Assembly (NCBI RefSeq): GCF_034670185.1
Contig: NZ_JAXMNY010000002.1
Location: forward strand, 248,001-312,000
Direction: 5' to 3'
DNA length: 64,000 nt
Source of the DNA: Nisaea sp.
GTDB lineage: Bacteria > Pseudomonadota > Alphaproteobacteria > Thalassobaculales > Thalassobaculaceae
In this document: positions 42,105 to 51,267 of the stretch, in pieces
Layout of the letters: each line of letters opens with the position of its first letter
Numbering within the stretch: the first letter of the stretch is position 1
Notes under the pieces: model-generated
The model's input: only the letters and a program-made list of their open reading frames with translations
Database searches by the model: none
Told to the model about the DNA's origin: nothing
Translations under genes and position numbers: made by a program

Positions 42105-43691
42105 TCAGTGCCGGAAGTGACGCATCCCGGTCATGACCATCGCCAGCCCCTTCTCGTCCGCCGCCGCGATCACTTCGTCGTCCCGCATGGAGCCACCCGG
42201 CTGGATCACCGCCGTGGCACCGGCCTCTGCCGCTGACAGCAACCCGTCGGCGAAGGGGAAGAAGGCATCGGAGGCGACGACGGAGCCGATGGTGCCCGGC
42301 TCTGCCGCACCGGCGGCTTCTGCCATGTCGCGCGCCTTGGAGGCGGCGATGCGGGCGCTGTCGACCCGGCTCATCTGGCCGGCGCCGATGCCGACCGTGG
42401 CGCCGTTCTTCACGTAAATGATCGCGTTCGACTTCACATGCTTGCAGACCCGGAAGGCCATCAGCATGTCGGCCAGTTCCTGCTCGGTGGGCTGGCGTTT
42501 GGTGACGACTTTGAGGTCGGCAGCCGTCACCCGGCCATTATCCTTGTCCTGCACCAGATAACCACCGGCGACATTGCGCACGGTGCGTGCAGCAACGCTC
42601 GGGTCCGGCATGCCGTGGGTCAGCAGCAGGCGCAGGTTCTTCTTCGCCGCCAGCACCTTGCGGGCGTCTTCGTCCGCGTCCGGCGCGATGATCACCTCTG
42701 TGAAGATCTTCGAGATCTCTTCCGCCGTGGCGCCATCGAGCGTCCGGTTGGCGGCGATGATGCCGCCAAAGGCGCTGACCGTGTCGCAGGCGAAGGCGCG
42801 CTGATAGGCGGAGACCAGATCGTCACCGACGGCAACACCGCACGGATTGGCGTGCTTGATGATGGCGATGGCGGGCTGGGCGTCGAACTCGGCCACCAGC
42901 TCGAAGGCGGCGTCCGTATCGTTCAGGTTGTTGAAGCTCAGCTCCTTGCCCTGGATCTGCTCGGCATTGCCGACGCCCGGACGCGGATCGCCGCTGCTGT
43001 AATAAGCGGCGGACTGATGCGGGTTCTCGCCATAGCGCATGATCTTCGGGGCGGCGCCGGAGAAGGTGATACGGCGCGGATAGGTGTCGCCGATCTCGGC
43101 CGCCAGCCAGGTGGAAATGGCGCTGTCATAAGCGGCCGTACGGGCATAGGCGACCGACGCCAGCTTGCGGCGGAGCGCGTAGCTCGTCGCGCCCTTGTTC
43201 GTGTCCAGCTCAGCGATCAGATCGGCGTAATCTTCCGGATCGACCACGGTGGCGACATGGCCGTGGTTCTTGGAGGCCGCACGGATCATGGCCGGGCCGC
43301 CGATATCAATATTCTCGACGCAATCGTCATAGCCGGCGCCGGAGGCCAGCGTGCTTTCGAACGGGTAGAGATTCACCACCAACAGGTCGATTGGCGCGAT
43401 TTCGTGCTTTTCCATCGCGGCGACATGCTCGTCATTGTCGCGCAGGGCCAGAAGGCCGCCATGAATTGACGGGTGCAGGGTCTTCACCCTTCCGTCCATG
43501 ATTTCCGGGAAGCCGGTATGGTCCGCGACCTCTTTCACGGGCACACCCGCCTCGGCCAGCGCCTTGGCGGTACCGCCGGTCGAGAGGATCTCGACGCCAT
43601 GCGCCGCGAGCGCCTTGCCGAGCTCTACCAGGCCGGTTTTATCGGAAACAGAGATAAGAGCGCGGGAAACGCGGACGAGATCAGCTGCCAT
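42105..43691 (-). CDS. purH: Bifunctional AICAR formyltransferase/IMP cyclohydrolase
   Basis: A 528-residue enzyme for the last two steps of IMP synthesis. The N-terminal ~1-200 is the methylglyoxal-synthase-like cyclohydrolase (LISVSDKTGLVELGKALAAHGVEILSTGGTA); the C-terminal ~200-528 is the formyltransferase with KHANPCGVA and SDAFFPFADG. Full length. A 70-nt gap separates it from the upstream transporter gene. Confidence 0.98.
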   Translation of the reverse strand: MAADLVRVSRALISVSDKTGLVELGKALAAHGVEILSTGGTAKALAEAGVPVKEVADHTGFPEIMDGRVKTLHPSIHGGLLALRDNDEHVAAMEKHEIAPIDLLVVNLYPFESTLASGAGYDDCVENIDIGGPAMIRAASKNHGHVATVVDPEDYADLIAELDTNKGATSYALRRKLASVAYARTAAYDSAISTWLAAEIGDTYPRRITFSGAAPKIMRYGENPHQSAAYYSSGDPRPGVGNAEQIQGKELSFNNLNDTDAAFELVAEFDAQPAIAIIKHANPCGVAVGDDLVSAYQRAFACDTVSAFGGIIAANRTLDGATAEEISKIFTEVIIAPDADEDARKVLAAKKNLRLLLTHGMPDPSVAARTVRNVAGGYLVQDKDNGRVTAADLKVVTKRQPTEQELADMLMAFRVCKHVKSNAIIYVKNGATVGIGAGQMSRVDSARIAASKARDMAEAAGAAEPGTIGSVVASDAFFPFADGLLSAAEAGATAVIQPGGSMRDDEVIAAADEKGLAMVMTGMRHFRH

Positions 43692-43761
43692 CTTTCGGGA
43701 CCCGTTCCTGTGGATGAATTGCGGAATTCGGGGCAGCTTATGCGCGGGATGGCGTCGTGGG

Positions 43762-44694
43762 TCAACCGGACGACTTGTCGCTGGATGGCACCGCCTGCTT
43801 TTTCAGGCGCGACTCGCGCACCGCGATATAGGTGGTGCTGACGAAGATCATCGCCCCGCCGATCCAGGTATAGAGGTCCGGCAATTCGTCAAAAATGAAA
43901 AAGCCAATGAACGCCGCCCAGATAAGTTTGCTGAAATCCACCGGCAGGACGACCGAGGCATCGGCAAGCTTCAGGGACTGGTTCATCGCGACCTGGGCAA
44001 TGGTGCCGAGAACGGCGATCAGACAGAGCCAGCCCGCCTCCTCCACCGTCGGCCAGCGCCAGAAGAAACTGGCGGCGACGAGTGTGAAGGGAGACAGAAA
44101 GATAGAGGCATAAACGGTAATAGTGACGCTGGATTCGGTGCGGGTGAGGAACTTGATGATGATCAGCGCAAAAGACCAGACGATTGTCGCCGAAAGGATC
44201 AGGATCGGGCCGAGACCCACCTCGGTCACGCCGGGCTGTATGATCACCAGCGTTCCGGCAAAGCCGATCAAAATGGCGATCCAGCGCCGGATTCGCACGA
44301 CTTCGCCGAGGAACAACATCGCCAGCAGGGTGGCAAAGAGCGGTGCGGTGAAACCCAGCGCCGTCGCCTCGGCCAGCGGTGTGATCGACAGGCCGTAGAA
44401 GAACATCAGCATCGCCGCCGCATTCACCGCGCCGCGCAGAAACAGCAGTTTCATATTGTTGGTGTGGAGCGGCCGGAAGCGCTGTCGAATCAGCAGCGGA
44501 GCGAGAACGAAGAGCCCAAGGAAGGAGCGGAAGAAGGCAATCTCGAACGGATGCAACTCCGCGTTCTTGCCAAGATCCCTGATGATCGCGTGCATGCAAA
44601 CGAACATGGCCGCGGCAAGGGCCATGAGGAGGACGCCACGAACCGGAGCCGGCAGGCGGGCGACATAAAGTTTGAAAACAGCGAGTTTGGACAC
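43762..44694 (-). CDS. DMT superfamily (EamA) transporter
   Basis: A 310-residue protein with ten predicted membrane helices in two EamA halves (PVRGVLLMALAAAMFVCMHAIIRD opens the first, GPILILSATIVWSFALIIIK the second). Likely an exporter or importer of a small metabolite; substrate unknown. Between purH and ygfZ on the same strand. Confidence 0.92.
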   Translation of the reverse strand: MSKLAVFKLYVARLPAPVRGVLLMALAAAMFVCMHAIIRDLGKNAELHPFEIAFFRSFLGLFVLAPLLIRQRFRPLHTNNMKLLFLRGAVNAAAMLMFFYGLSITPLAEATALGFTAPLFATLLAMLFLGEVVRIRRWIAILIGFAGTLVIIQPGVTEVGLGPILILSATIVWSFALIIIKFLTRTESSVTITVYASIFLSPFTLVAASFFWRWPTVEEAGWLCLIAVLGTIAQVAMNQSLKLADASVVLPVDFSKLIWAAFIGFFIFDELPDLYTWIGGAMIFVSTTYIAVRESRLKKQAVPSSDKSSG

Positions 44695-44789
44695 TGAAAT
44701 ACGCTATGCGCGCCGGTCATCTCGCACAAGCGAACAGCCGGCACAGTAATGGTGCCGCGCCGCCGCGAATTGCGGCTAGTGGTCCCGGG

Positions 44790-45680
44790 TCAGAAGGTTG
44801 CCCAGTCCGGCTTCACGGGGAGAACCGTACTGCCGCCAGCGCTGAGCACGGCATGCTCCAGATCCTCGAGCACATTCACCCGCAGCATGGCCAGCGCCAT
44901 AGTGCCCGCGCCGGAACGGATCTCGCCGACCTCGCGGTCGTCGCGCATCACGGGCGTGCCCGGTGCGGGCATCTCGCCGTCGAGGATACGGACCGGCATC
45001 AGCCGCCGCTTCACCAGCCCGCGATATTTGGTCCGGGCCGTCAGTTCCTGGCCCATATAGCAGCCCTTCTTCCAATCAACGCCGTTCAGTTCGTCGAACC
45101 CGGCTTCCAGAAGAATAGTTTTCTCAAGCTGCATGTCCCGACTGCCGTCCGGCACGCCGAGCTTGATGCGGGCAAAATCGTACGCATCAAGCGTGCCTTC
45201 AGTGAGACTGGACGCAGTGAGGAAAGCAGCCAGCGTGTCCGTCCCGACGATTGCACGGGCGCCCAGCCCGGCATGGCGCGGATCGGCGAACACAGCGCCG
45301 CCCTCAACAGCTTTCGCCGCTCCAGCTTCGGCGTCGATCCCAAGCGCTCCGAAGGCGTCGTCCCCAGTGATGGCAAGCACCGTGAAGCGCGCGCTGACGT
45401 CCTCAAGGGTTACGTCGGAGCGCAGCTTGTAGAGCTTCAGCCGCTTCTGGAAATCAGCCAGCCGGTCGGCCTCGCAGTCCAGCAGCAGCGTGCCGCCAAC
45501 CTCCGCGATCATGAAATCGAAGAGGTATTTACCCTGGGCGGTCAGGAAAGCCGCATGGATCGCCCGCTCCGGCGAAACCTTCTCGACGTCGTTGGAAATC
45601 AGCCCCTGCAGGAACTTCCGCGCATCCGGCCCGCTGACCGACAACACGCCCCTGTTCTTGAGCTCGATATATTCGGCCAT
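44790..45680 (-). CDS. ygfZ: Folate-binding protein YgfZ (Fe-S cluster assembly/repair)
   Basis: A 296-residue GcvT-like protein with the YgfZ signature K205-G-C-Y-M-G-Q-E and a folate-binding fold (N-terminal LLSVSGPDARKFLQGLISNDV). It supports repair or assembly of a subset of [4Fe-4S] enzymes. Confidence 0.93.
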   Translation of the reverse strand: MAEYIELKNRGVLSVSGPDARKFLQGLISNDVEKVSPERAIHAAFLTAQGKYLFDFMIAEVGGTLLLDCEADRLADFQKRLKLYKLRSDVTLEDVSARFTVLAITGDDAFGALGIDAEAGAAKAVEGGAVFADPRHAGLGARAIVGTDTLAAFLTASSLTEGTLDAYDFARIKLGVPDGSRDMQLEKTILLEAGFDELNGVDWKKGCYMGQELTARTKYRGLVKRRLMPVRILDGEMPAPGTPVMRDDREVGEIRSGAGTMALAMLRVNVLEDLEHAVLSAGGSTVLPVKPDWATF

Positions 45681-45776
45681 GACCGGTCCCGACTTTCAAA
45701 ATGATCTCATGCACAGGTGCGTCCGCGCTGCTTCTCTGTCAAGCGGCAGTCGCCCCAGCACCGATGCCCGCAGGCT

Positions 45777-47507
45777 TTAGTCGGCCATCTCCAGCCCGGC
45801 GATCAACTCGTGCGACAGCACTTCCAGCCTCGGCATCAGGTCGAGCAGATGCTGCGAGTATTCATGCTGCGGCTTCTCGAACAGGGTTTCGGTCTCGGCC
45901 ACTTCCAGGAGTTTGCCATGCCGCATCACGCCCACCCGGTCGCACATCTGCCGGATCACCGGCAAGTCGTGACTGATGAAAAGCATGGTGAGCCCGAGTT
46001 CTTCCTGCAAATCCTTCAGCAGGTTGAGGATCTGGGCCTGGATCGAGACGTCGAGCGCGGAAGTCGGCTCGTCGCAGATCAGGAAGCGCGGACGGGTGGC
46101 AAGGGCACGGGCAATGGAAATACGCTGACGCTGACCGCCGGAAAATTCATGCGGATATTTCCGCGCCGCCTCGGCCCCGAGACCGACATGCTCCAGCAGG
46201 TCCATGACGATCTGCCGAGTTTCCGCACCGCCCGAGGCGAGGCCATGGAAACGGATCGGCTCGGCGACGATATCCAGCACCTTCATGCGCGGGTTCAGCG
46301 ACGAGAAAGGGTCCTGGAAAATCATCTGCATTTGCCGCCGGTAGCGATCCATCTCCGACTCTGTCCTGACCTCGGTGAGATCGGCACCGGCAAAGTGGAT
46401 ATGACCGCCTGCCGGCTTGTAGAGTCCGGCGATGGCACGGGCGATGGTCGACTTCCCGCTGCCACTCTCGCCGACAAGACCGAACACTTCACCCTGACGG
46501 ATATCGAAGGAAACCCTGTCGACCGCATCGAGATAGATCCGGTTCTTCTTGAGAAAAGAGAACTTGGTGAGGAAGCGAACGTGCAGGTCCTCCACACGGA
46601 GCATTGTCTCGCCGCCCGACTCCGTCTGCCCGGCGCCGAGCCAGTGTGTAGCGACATTGATACTGTCCCGCCGGTCACCGGCGCTCTCAATATATTCGAC
46701 CACCGGGAACCGGGCGAGACGCACATCGGGCCGCGGCACGGCGCTGATCAGGCTCTTGGTATAATCGTGGTCGGGATCTCCAAGGATTTTTTCCGTCGGG
46801 CCTTCCTCGACAAGACGGGAGCGATACATGACCGCAACCCGGTCGGTCACATCGGCGATCACCCCCATATCGTGAGTGATCAGAATCATGCCCACGGACC
46901 GTTCCCGGCACAACTCGCGCATCAGCTCAAGGATCTGCGCCTGGATGGAGACGTCGAGCGCGGTTGTCGGCTCGTCCGCGATGATCACTTCCGGGTCCGC
47001 ACAAAGAGCGAGCGCGATCACCACACGCTGGCGCATGCCACCTGAAAACTGATGCGGATACTGCTTGATCCGGAGCTCGGGATCAGGGATGCCGACACGG
47101 TCGAGCAAGCTCACGGCGCTCGCCCGCGCTTCCTCGTCGCTCTGTTTCAGATGCAGCTGGATCGTTTCCACCAGCTGCTGCTCGACGGTCTGCAGCGGGT
47201 CGAGAGAGGTCAGCGGATCCTGAAAGATCATGCCGATCCGCTTGCCGCGGATCGCACGCAACGCGTCCTCGTCCAGATTGTCGATCCGGCTGCCCTTGAG
47301 ATAGATCTCGCCGCCGGCGAGGCGACCCGGCGGCTCCAGCAGGCCGATGACCGCGTTTCCGATGGTCGATTTACCAGCGCCGGATTCCCCGACCACGCCG
47401 AGGATCTCGCCCGGGTCGACCGAAAGACTCACGTCCCGAACAGCGGTGAAAACGCCCCGCCGGGTCGGAAACTCCACGGTCATATTCTTGAATTCGAGCA
47501 GGCTCAT
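45777..47507 (-). CDS. Fused double ATPase of second peptide-type ABC importer
   Basis: A 576-residue protein with two ABC domains, as at 24762. First (~1-265): Walker A GESGAGKST, signature FSGGMRQR, Walker B IIADEPTTALD. Second (~300-560): Walker A GESGSGKST, signature FSGGQRQR, Walker B LICDEPTSALD. ATG at 47507 fits the MSLLEFKNMTVEF domain start; the frame is open further upstream but overlaps the permease gene. Last gene of the operon. Confidence 0.95.
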   Translation of the reverse strand: MSLLEFKNMTVEFPTRRGVFTAVRDVSLSVDPGEILGVVGESGAGKSTIGNAVIGLLEPPGRLAGGEIYLKGSRIDNLDEDALRAIRGKRIGMIFQDPLTSLDPLQTVEQQLVETIQLHLKQSDEEARASAVSLLDRVGIPDPELRIKQYPHQFSGGMRQRVVIALALCADPEVIIADEPTTALDVSIQAQILELMRELCRERSVGMILITHDMGVIADVTDRVAVMYRSRLVEEGPTEKILGDPDHDYTKSLISAVPRPDVRLARFPVVEYIESAGDRRDSINVATHWLGAGQTESGGETMLRVEDLHVRFLTKFSFLKKNRIYLDAVDRVSFDIRQGEVFGLVGESGSGKSTIARAIAGLYKPAGGHIHFAGADLTEVRTESEMDRYRRQMQMIFQDPFSSLNPRMKVLDIVAEPIRFHGLASGGAETRQIVMDLLEHVGLGAEAARKYPHEFSGGQRQRISIARALATRPRFLICDEPTSALDVSIQAQILNLLKDLQEELGLTMLFISHDLPVIRQMCDRVGVMRHGKLLEVAETETLFEKPQHEYSQHLLDLMPRLEVLSHELIAGLEMAD

Positions 47508-47514
47508 CTGGCGA

Positions 47515-48453
47515 TCACCGGAGTTTCGGGTTGAGCGTATCGCGCAGCCAGTCGCCGAGCAGATTGACGGCGAGGACAAGCACGACCAGCGCGATGGCCG
47601 GGAAGAAGGTGATCCACCAGAGGCCGGAGAACAGGTACTCGTTTCCGACCCGGATCAGCGTTCCGAGCGAAGGCGTCGTCGGCGGCACCCCCTGCCCGAG
47701 GAAACTCAGCGTCGCCTCGGAGATGATCGCGAGCGCGAGGCCGATGGTCGCCAGCACCAGCACCGGGCGCATCACGTTCGGCACGATGTGGCGTGCCATG
47801 ACGAGCGCGGGGCGCAAACCGATGACCCGGGCTGCCTGGATATATTCCTTCCTGGCCTCGACCAGCGTCGCCCCTCGGGCAACCCGGGCGAACTGCGGCC
47901 AGTCACTGAGGCCGATGGCGAGGATGACGACATAGATCGCCATTTCGTCACGCAGCTCCGGCGGCAACACGGACCGTAGAATGCCGTTTATGAGGATTGC
48001 AGTCAGGATCCCCGGAATGGTCAGCTGGATATCGGCAAGCCGCATGATAAGGGTCTCGAACCATCCGCCGACATAGCCACTGATCACGCCAAGCGCGACA
48101 CCAAGAAACATGCCGAGAAACACCGAGGCAAACCCGACCAGCAAGGAAATCCGGCCACCATAAAGGATGGTCGAAAGCATATCCCGGCCCTGATTGTCCG
48201 TGCCGAGCAAGTAGGCGGGATCGCCTCCAACTTCCCAGGCGGGCGGCTTCTTGCCGTCCCAAAGCGAGATCTGCGCCGGATCGAAAGGATCGAATGGTGC
48301 AGTGAGCGGCGCACCGAAGGACGACAGCACGATCAATGCCGTGACAAAGGCCGCCGCCATGGCGATCGGGGAATGGAAAAAGGAATAGGCGATATCGTTG
48401 TCGTTCAGACGCGCCCAGAGTCCCGGTTTCTTTTCATCCTGTTGAATCGCCAT
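47515..48453 (-). CDS. Peptide-type ABC importer permease 2 (DppC type)
   Basis: A 312-residue permease, six helices, with the DppC signature LLGTDNQGRDMLSTILYGGR and the EAA loop VEARKEYIQAARVIGLRPALVMARHIVPN. Lies 3 nt after the DppB-type gene and 7 nt before the ATPase gene. Confidence 0.94.
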   Translation of the reverse strand: MAIQQDEKKPGLWARLNDNDIAYSFFHSPIAMAAAFVTALIVLSSFGAPLTAPFDPFDPAQISLWDGKKPPAWEVGGDPAYLLGTDNQGRDMLSTILYGGRISLLVGFASVFLGMFLGVALGVISGYVGGWFETLIMRLADIQLTIPGILTAILINGILRSVLPPELRDEMAIYVVILAIGLSDWPQFARVARGATLVEARKEYIQAARVIGLRPALVMARHIVPNVMRPVLVLATIGLALAIISEATLSFLGQGVPPTTPSLGTLIRVGNEYLFSGLWWITFFPAIALVVLVLAVNLLGDWLRDTLNPKLR

Positions 48454-48456
48454 GGG

Positions 48457-49431
48457 TTAGTGCCCTCCCTCGGCGCGCAGACGCGGATCGATGACGAAAT
48501 AGAGGATATCGACCACAAGATTGATGGTGACGAAGATCAGCGCCACGAAACAGAGATAGGCGGCCATGATCGGCACATCGACGAAGTCTACCGCCTGGAT
48601 GAACATCAACCCGGTACCCGGCCACTGGAACACAGTTTCGGTAATGAGGGAGAACGCGATCAGGCCGCCGATATTGAGGCCGATGATCGTGATGACGGGC
48701 ACCAGCGTGTTCTTCAGCGCGTGGTTATAATTGATCCGGTTTTCCGGCAGGCCGCGCGCACGGGCGAACTTTATGAAATCGGTGCGCATGATCTCAAGCA
48801 TTTCAGCCCGTACCAGCCGGAGGATCATGGTCACCTGGAAAAGACTGAGAGTGAGTGCCGGCAGAAGGATGCTGCGCCAGCCATCCACAGTCAGCAGACT
48901 TGTCTTCCAGCCACCGAGCGCGACGGTACCGGCCCGGCCGGAAGATGGCAGAACGCCCATGTTCACGGCGAAGATATAGATCAGGCTGATGCCGATAATG
49001 AAGGTCGGCAAACTGACCCCGACAAGGGAGACAGTCAGCACCGCCTTGCTGATCCAGCTGGTCCGGTTGATCCCCGTGAACACGCCGAGCGGGATACCCA
49101 GACCGAGCGCGATCAATGCAGAGACAAAGACCAGCTCCAGCGTCGCCGGGATCCGTTCGGCGATCATCTCCGTCACGGACCGCTTGGTCCGGTAGGAAAG
49201 ACCGAACTCGCCCTGCAAGGCGTTTTGCATGAAGCGGGCATACTGGACGAAGAACGGGTCCTCGAGGCCAAGCACCTCGCGGATCCGCTGCCGGTCCTCA
49301 AGCGTTGCTTCCTGGCCAACCATGTTGTCGACCGGATCGCCAACATAATTGAAGAGCGAAAAGGAAATGAAGGACACCGCAGCCATGACCACAAGGGCCT
49401 GCAGCATGCGGCGCGCGATATAAGTGATCAT
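48457..49431 (-). CDS. Peptide-type ABC importer permease 2 (DppB type)
   Basis: A 324-residue permease, six helices, N-terminal MITYIARRMLQALVVMAAVSFISFSLF and EAA loop KFARARGLPENRINYNHALKNTLVP. Lies 88 nt after the binding-protein gene. Confidence 0.94.
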   Translation of the reverse strand: MITYIARRMLQALVVMAAVSFISFSLFNYVGDPVDNMVGQEATLEDRQRIREVLGLEDPFFVQYARFMQNALQGEFGLSYRTKRSVTEMIAERIPATLELVFVSALIALGLGIPLGVFTGINRTSWISKAVLTVSLVGVSLPTFIIGISLIYIFAVNMGVLPSSGRAGTVALGGWKTSLLTVDGWRSILLPALTLSLFQVTMILRLVRAEMLEIMRTDFIKFARARGLPENRINYNHALKNTLVPVITIIGLNIGGLIAFSLITETVFQWPGTGLMFIQAVDFVDVPIMAAYLCFVALIFVTINLVVDILYFVIDPRLRAEGGH

Positions 49432-49519
49432 ACGTGTGAGGCTCGCCTGAAACTGTTTTTAGGTGCCCGGAAGGTTAAGGGCGGCGGATATACCGCCGCC
49501 CTCGAAACCCGGCAAGCTG

Positions 49520-51088
49520 TTACTGCAGTTTCGCCCAGCGGAACTGCGGCGAGTCGTTCGGAGTGATCGGAAGATCGAGCTTCGTCGACATGCCCCAGCC
49601 GATGACCTGGTGATGAATTGGCAGGTAGACGATTTCGTCCTTCACGATGCTCCATGCCTCGGCGATCATCTTGTCGCGTTTGGCGAGGTCGGTCTCGACG
49701 GCAAAGGTATCCGTCAGCTCGTCAACCCTTGCATTGGCGAAGCCGGTACCGTTCCAGCTGCCTTTGCTGTGCAGCAAGTAGCTGAAAACATAATGGGAAT
49801 CGAGCGTCGGAACGCCCCAGCCCAGCATATAGAAGTCGCTGACCCGGTTTTTGATTTTCGGGAAATGCTGGCTCTTCGGAATGGCGTCGAGCTTCACCGT
49901 CACGCCGATCTTGGCCAGCATGGCCACCGCCGCCTGACAGATCTTTTCGTCGTTGTTATAGCGGTTGTTCGGGCAGTCGAGCTGGATGGTGAAACCGTTC
50001 GGATAGCCAGCGTCAGCGAGGAGGCCCTTGGCCGCTGCCGGATCAAACGGCCGCCGTGCATCGAGTTCCTTGGTGAAACCATGCACGCCCGGGGACGTGA
50101 TGATACCAGCCGGGAAGGAAAGCCCCTCCATGACCACACGCTGGATCGCCGCAACGTCGAGTGCCTGGTAGAAGGCCTGGCGCACACGCTTGTCCTGGAA
50201 CGGGTTCTTGCCCTTGACGTCCGAGTTGCGCAGTTCGGCGACACCCTGATCCATACCGAAGAAAATGGTCCTGATCTGGTTCACCGTCACCGTCTTCAGC
50301 TCGGCGGTGGAATCGATACGTTTCAGATCCTGCAGCGGCGGATCGAGCACGAAATCGACCTCACCGGAAAGCAGCGCCGCTACGCGGGTTGCAGCGTTCT
50401 TGATCGGGCGGTACTCGATCTTGTCGATATTGTGCTCGGCATTCGCAGCGCCCCACCAGTTCGAGTTCTTCACCAGAACCGTCAACTCATCCGGCAGGCG
50501 CTGATCGACGACGAAAGGACCGGTGCCATTGGCATTGCGGACCGCGAAGGTTTCCTCGCCAGCGGCGAAGTCCTGCGGCTCCAGAACGTTGTTCTTCTCA
50601 GCCCAGCCTTTGTCCATCATGTAAAGGTTGGTGATTTCGTTCGGCAGGATTGGATTCGGCCCATCGGTCAGAAACTGAACCGTATGGTCGTCGATGATCT
50701 TCACTTCCGTGATCGACTTGACCTGCTCCTTGAAGTCGGAGCTCTTCGCCTGTGCCCGCGTGACACTGAAGGCAACGTCTTCGGCGGTGAAGTCCGCGCC
50801 GTCGTGGAATTTCACACCCTTGCGCAGCTTGAACTCCCAGCCGGTCGCTCCCAGCGGCTTCCAGCTCTCTGCAAGCCCGGGCTCCAGAACCATGTCCCGG
50901 TCGCGCGTGACAAGCGGCTCGTAGATCTGACCGTTCATGCTGTTGGTCGGACCTTCGTTCTGGCCCATCGGGTCAAGCGTCAGGGCGTCGCCCTGGCTGG
51001 TCCAGCGCAGCACTTTCTCTGCGTGGGCGGCGCCGACTAACATCGTCGTCGACATCATCGCGGCAATCGCGATCGTGCGGATACTCAT
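49520..51088 (-). CDS. Peptide-type ABC importer substrate-binding protein 2 (Sec signal)
   Basis: A 522-residue family-5 solute-binding protein with a Sec signal peptide cleaved after AHA (about residue 23). Body shows LAESWKPLGATGWEFKLRKGVKFHDG and NGTGPFVVDQRLP. The ATG at 51088 follows GGGAGA; a start nine codons upstream lacks one. First gene of the second importer operon; the mature region differs clearly from the one at 21358, so the ligand is likely different. Confidence 0.93.
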   Translation of the reverse strand: MSIRTIAIAAMMSTTMLVGAAHAEKVLRWTSQGDALTLDPMGQNEGPTNSMNGQIYEPLVTRDRDMVLEPGLAESWKPLGATGWEFKLRKGVKFHDGADFTAEDVAFSVTRAQAKSSDFKEQVKSITEVKIIDDHTVQFLTDGPNPILPNEITNLYMMDKGWAEKNNVLEPQDFAAGEETFAVRNANGTGPFVVDQRLPDELTVLVKNSNWWGAANAEHNIDKIEYRPIKNAATRVAALLSGEVDFVLDPPLQDLKRIDSTAELKTVTVNQIRTIFFGMDQGVAELRNSDVKGKNPFQDKRVRQAFYQALDVAAIQRVVMEGLSFPAGIITSPGVHGFTKELDARRPFDPAAAKGLLADAGYPNGFTIQLDCPNNRYNNDEKICQAAVAMLAKIGVTVKLDAIPKSQHFPKIKNRVSDFYMLGWGVPTLDSHYVFSYLLHSKGSWNGTGFANARVDELTDTFAVETDLAKRDKMIAEAWSIVKDEIVYLPIHHQVIGWGMSTKLDLPITPNDSPQFRWAKLQ

Positions 51089-51267
51089 AAGGATAGTCTC
51101 CCGTCTCTGATGCACATGCGTCCCTGCGATGTCCGAAATTATTTTTTCTCTCGCCGCTTTGCGGCATTCCGGATCATCAGAGAGGAAATCTAGCAGGCAA
51201 CAGGCGGAAGGAAAGGGGTAAAGCGCAACCGGGCATTGTTAAATACCCGGCTGCGATCACATCTCTA

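Noticed and set aside
49463..51040. 525-codon open frame antisense to the second peptide-binding protein; similar long antisense frames at 45717-47045, 48373-49566 and 52303-53727
   Set aside because: All oppose well-recognised genes and are GC-bias artefacts.
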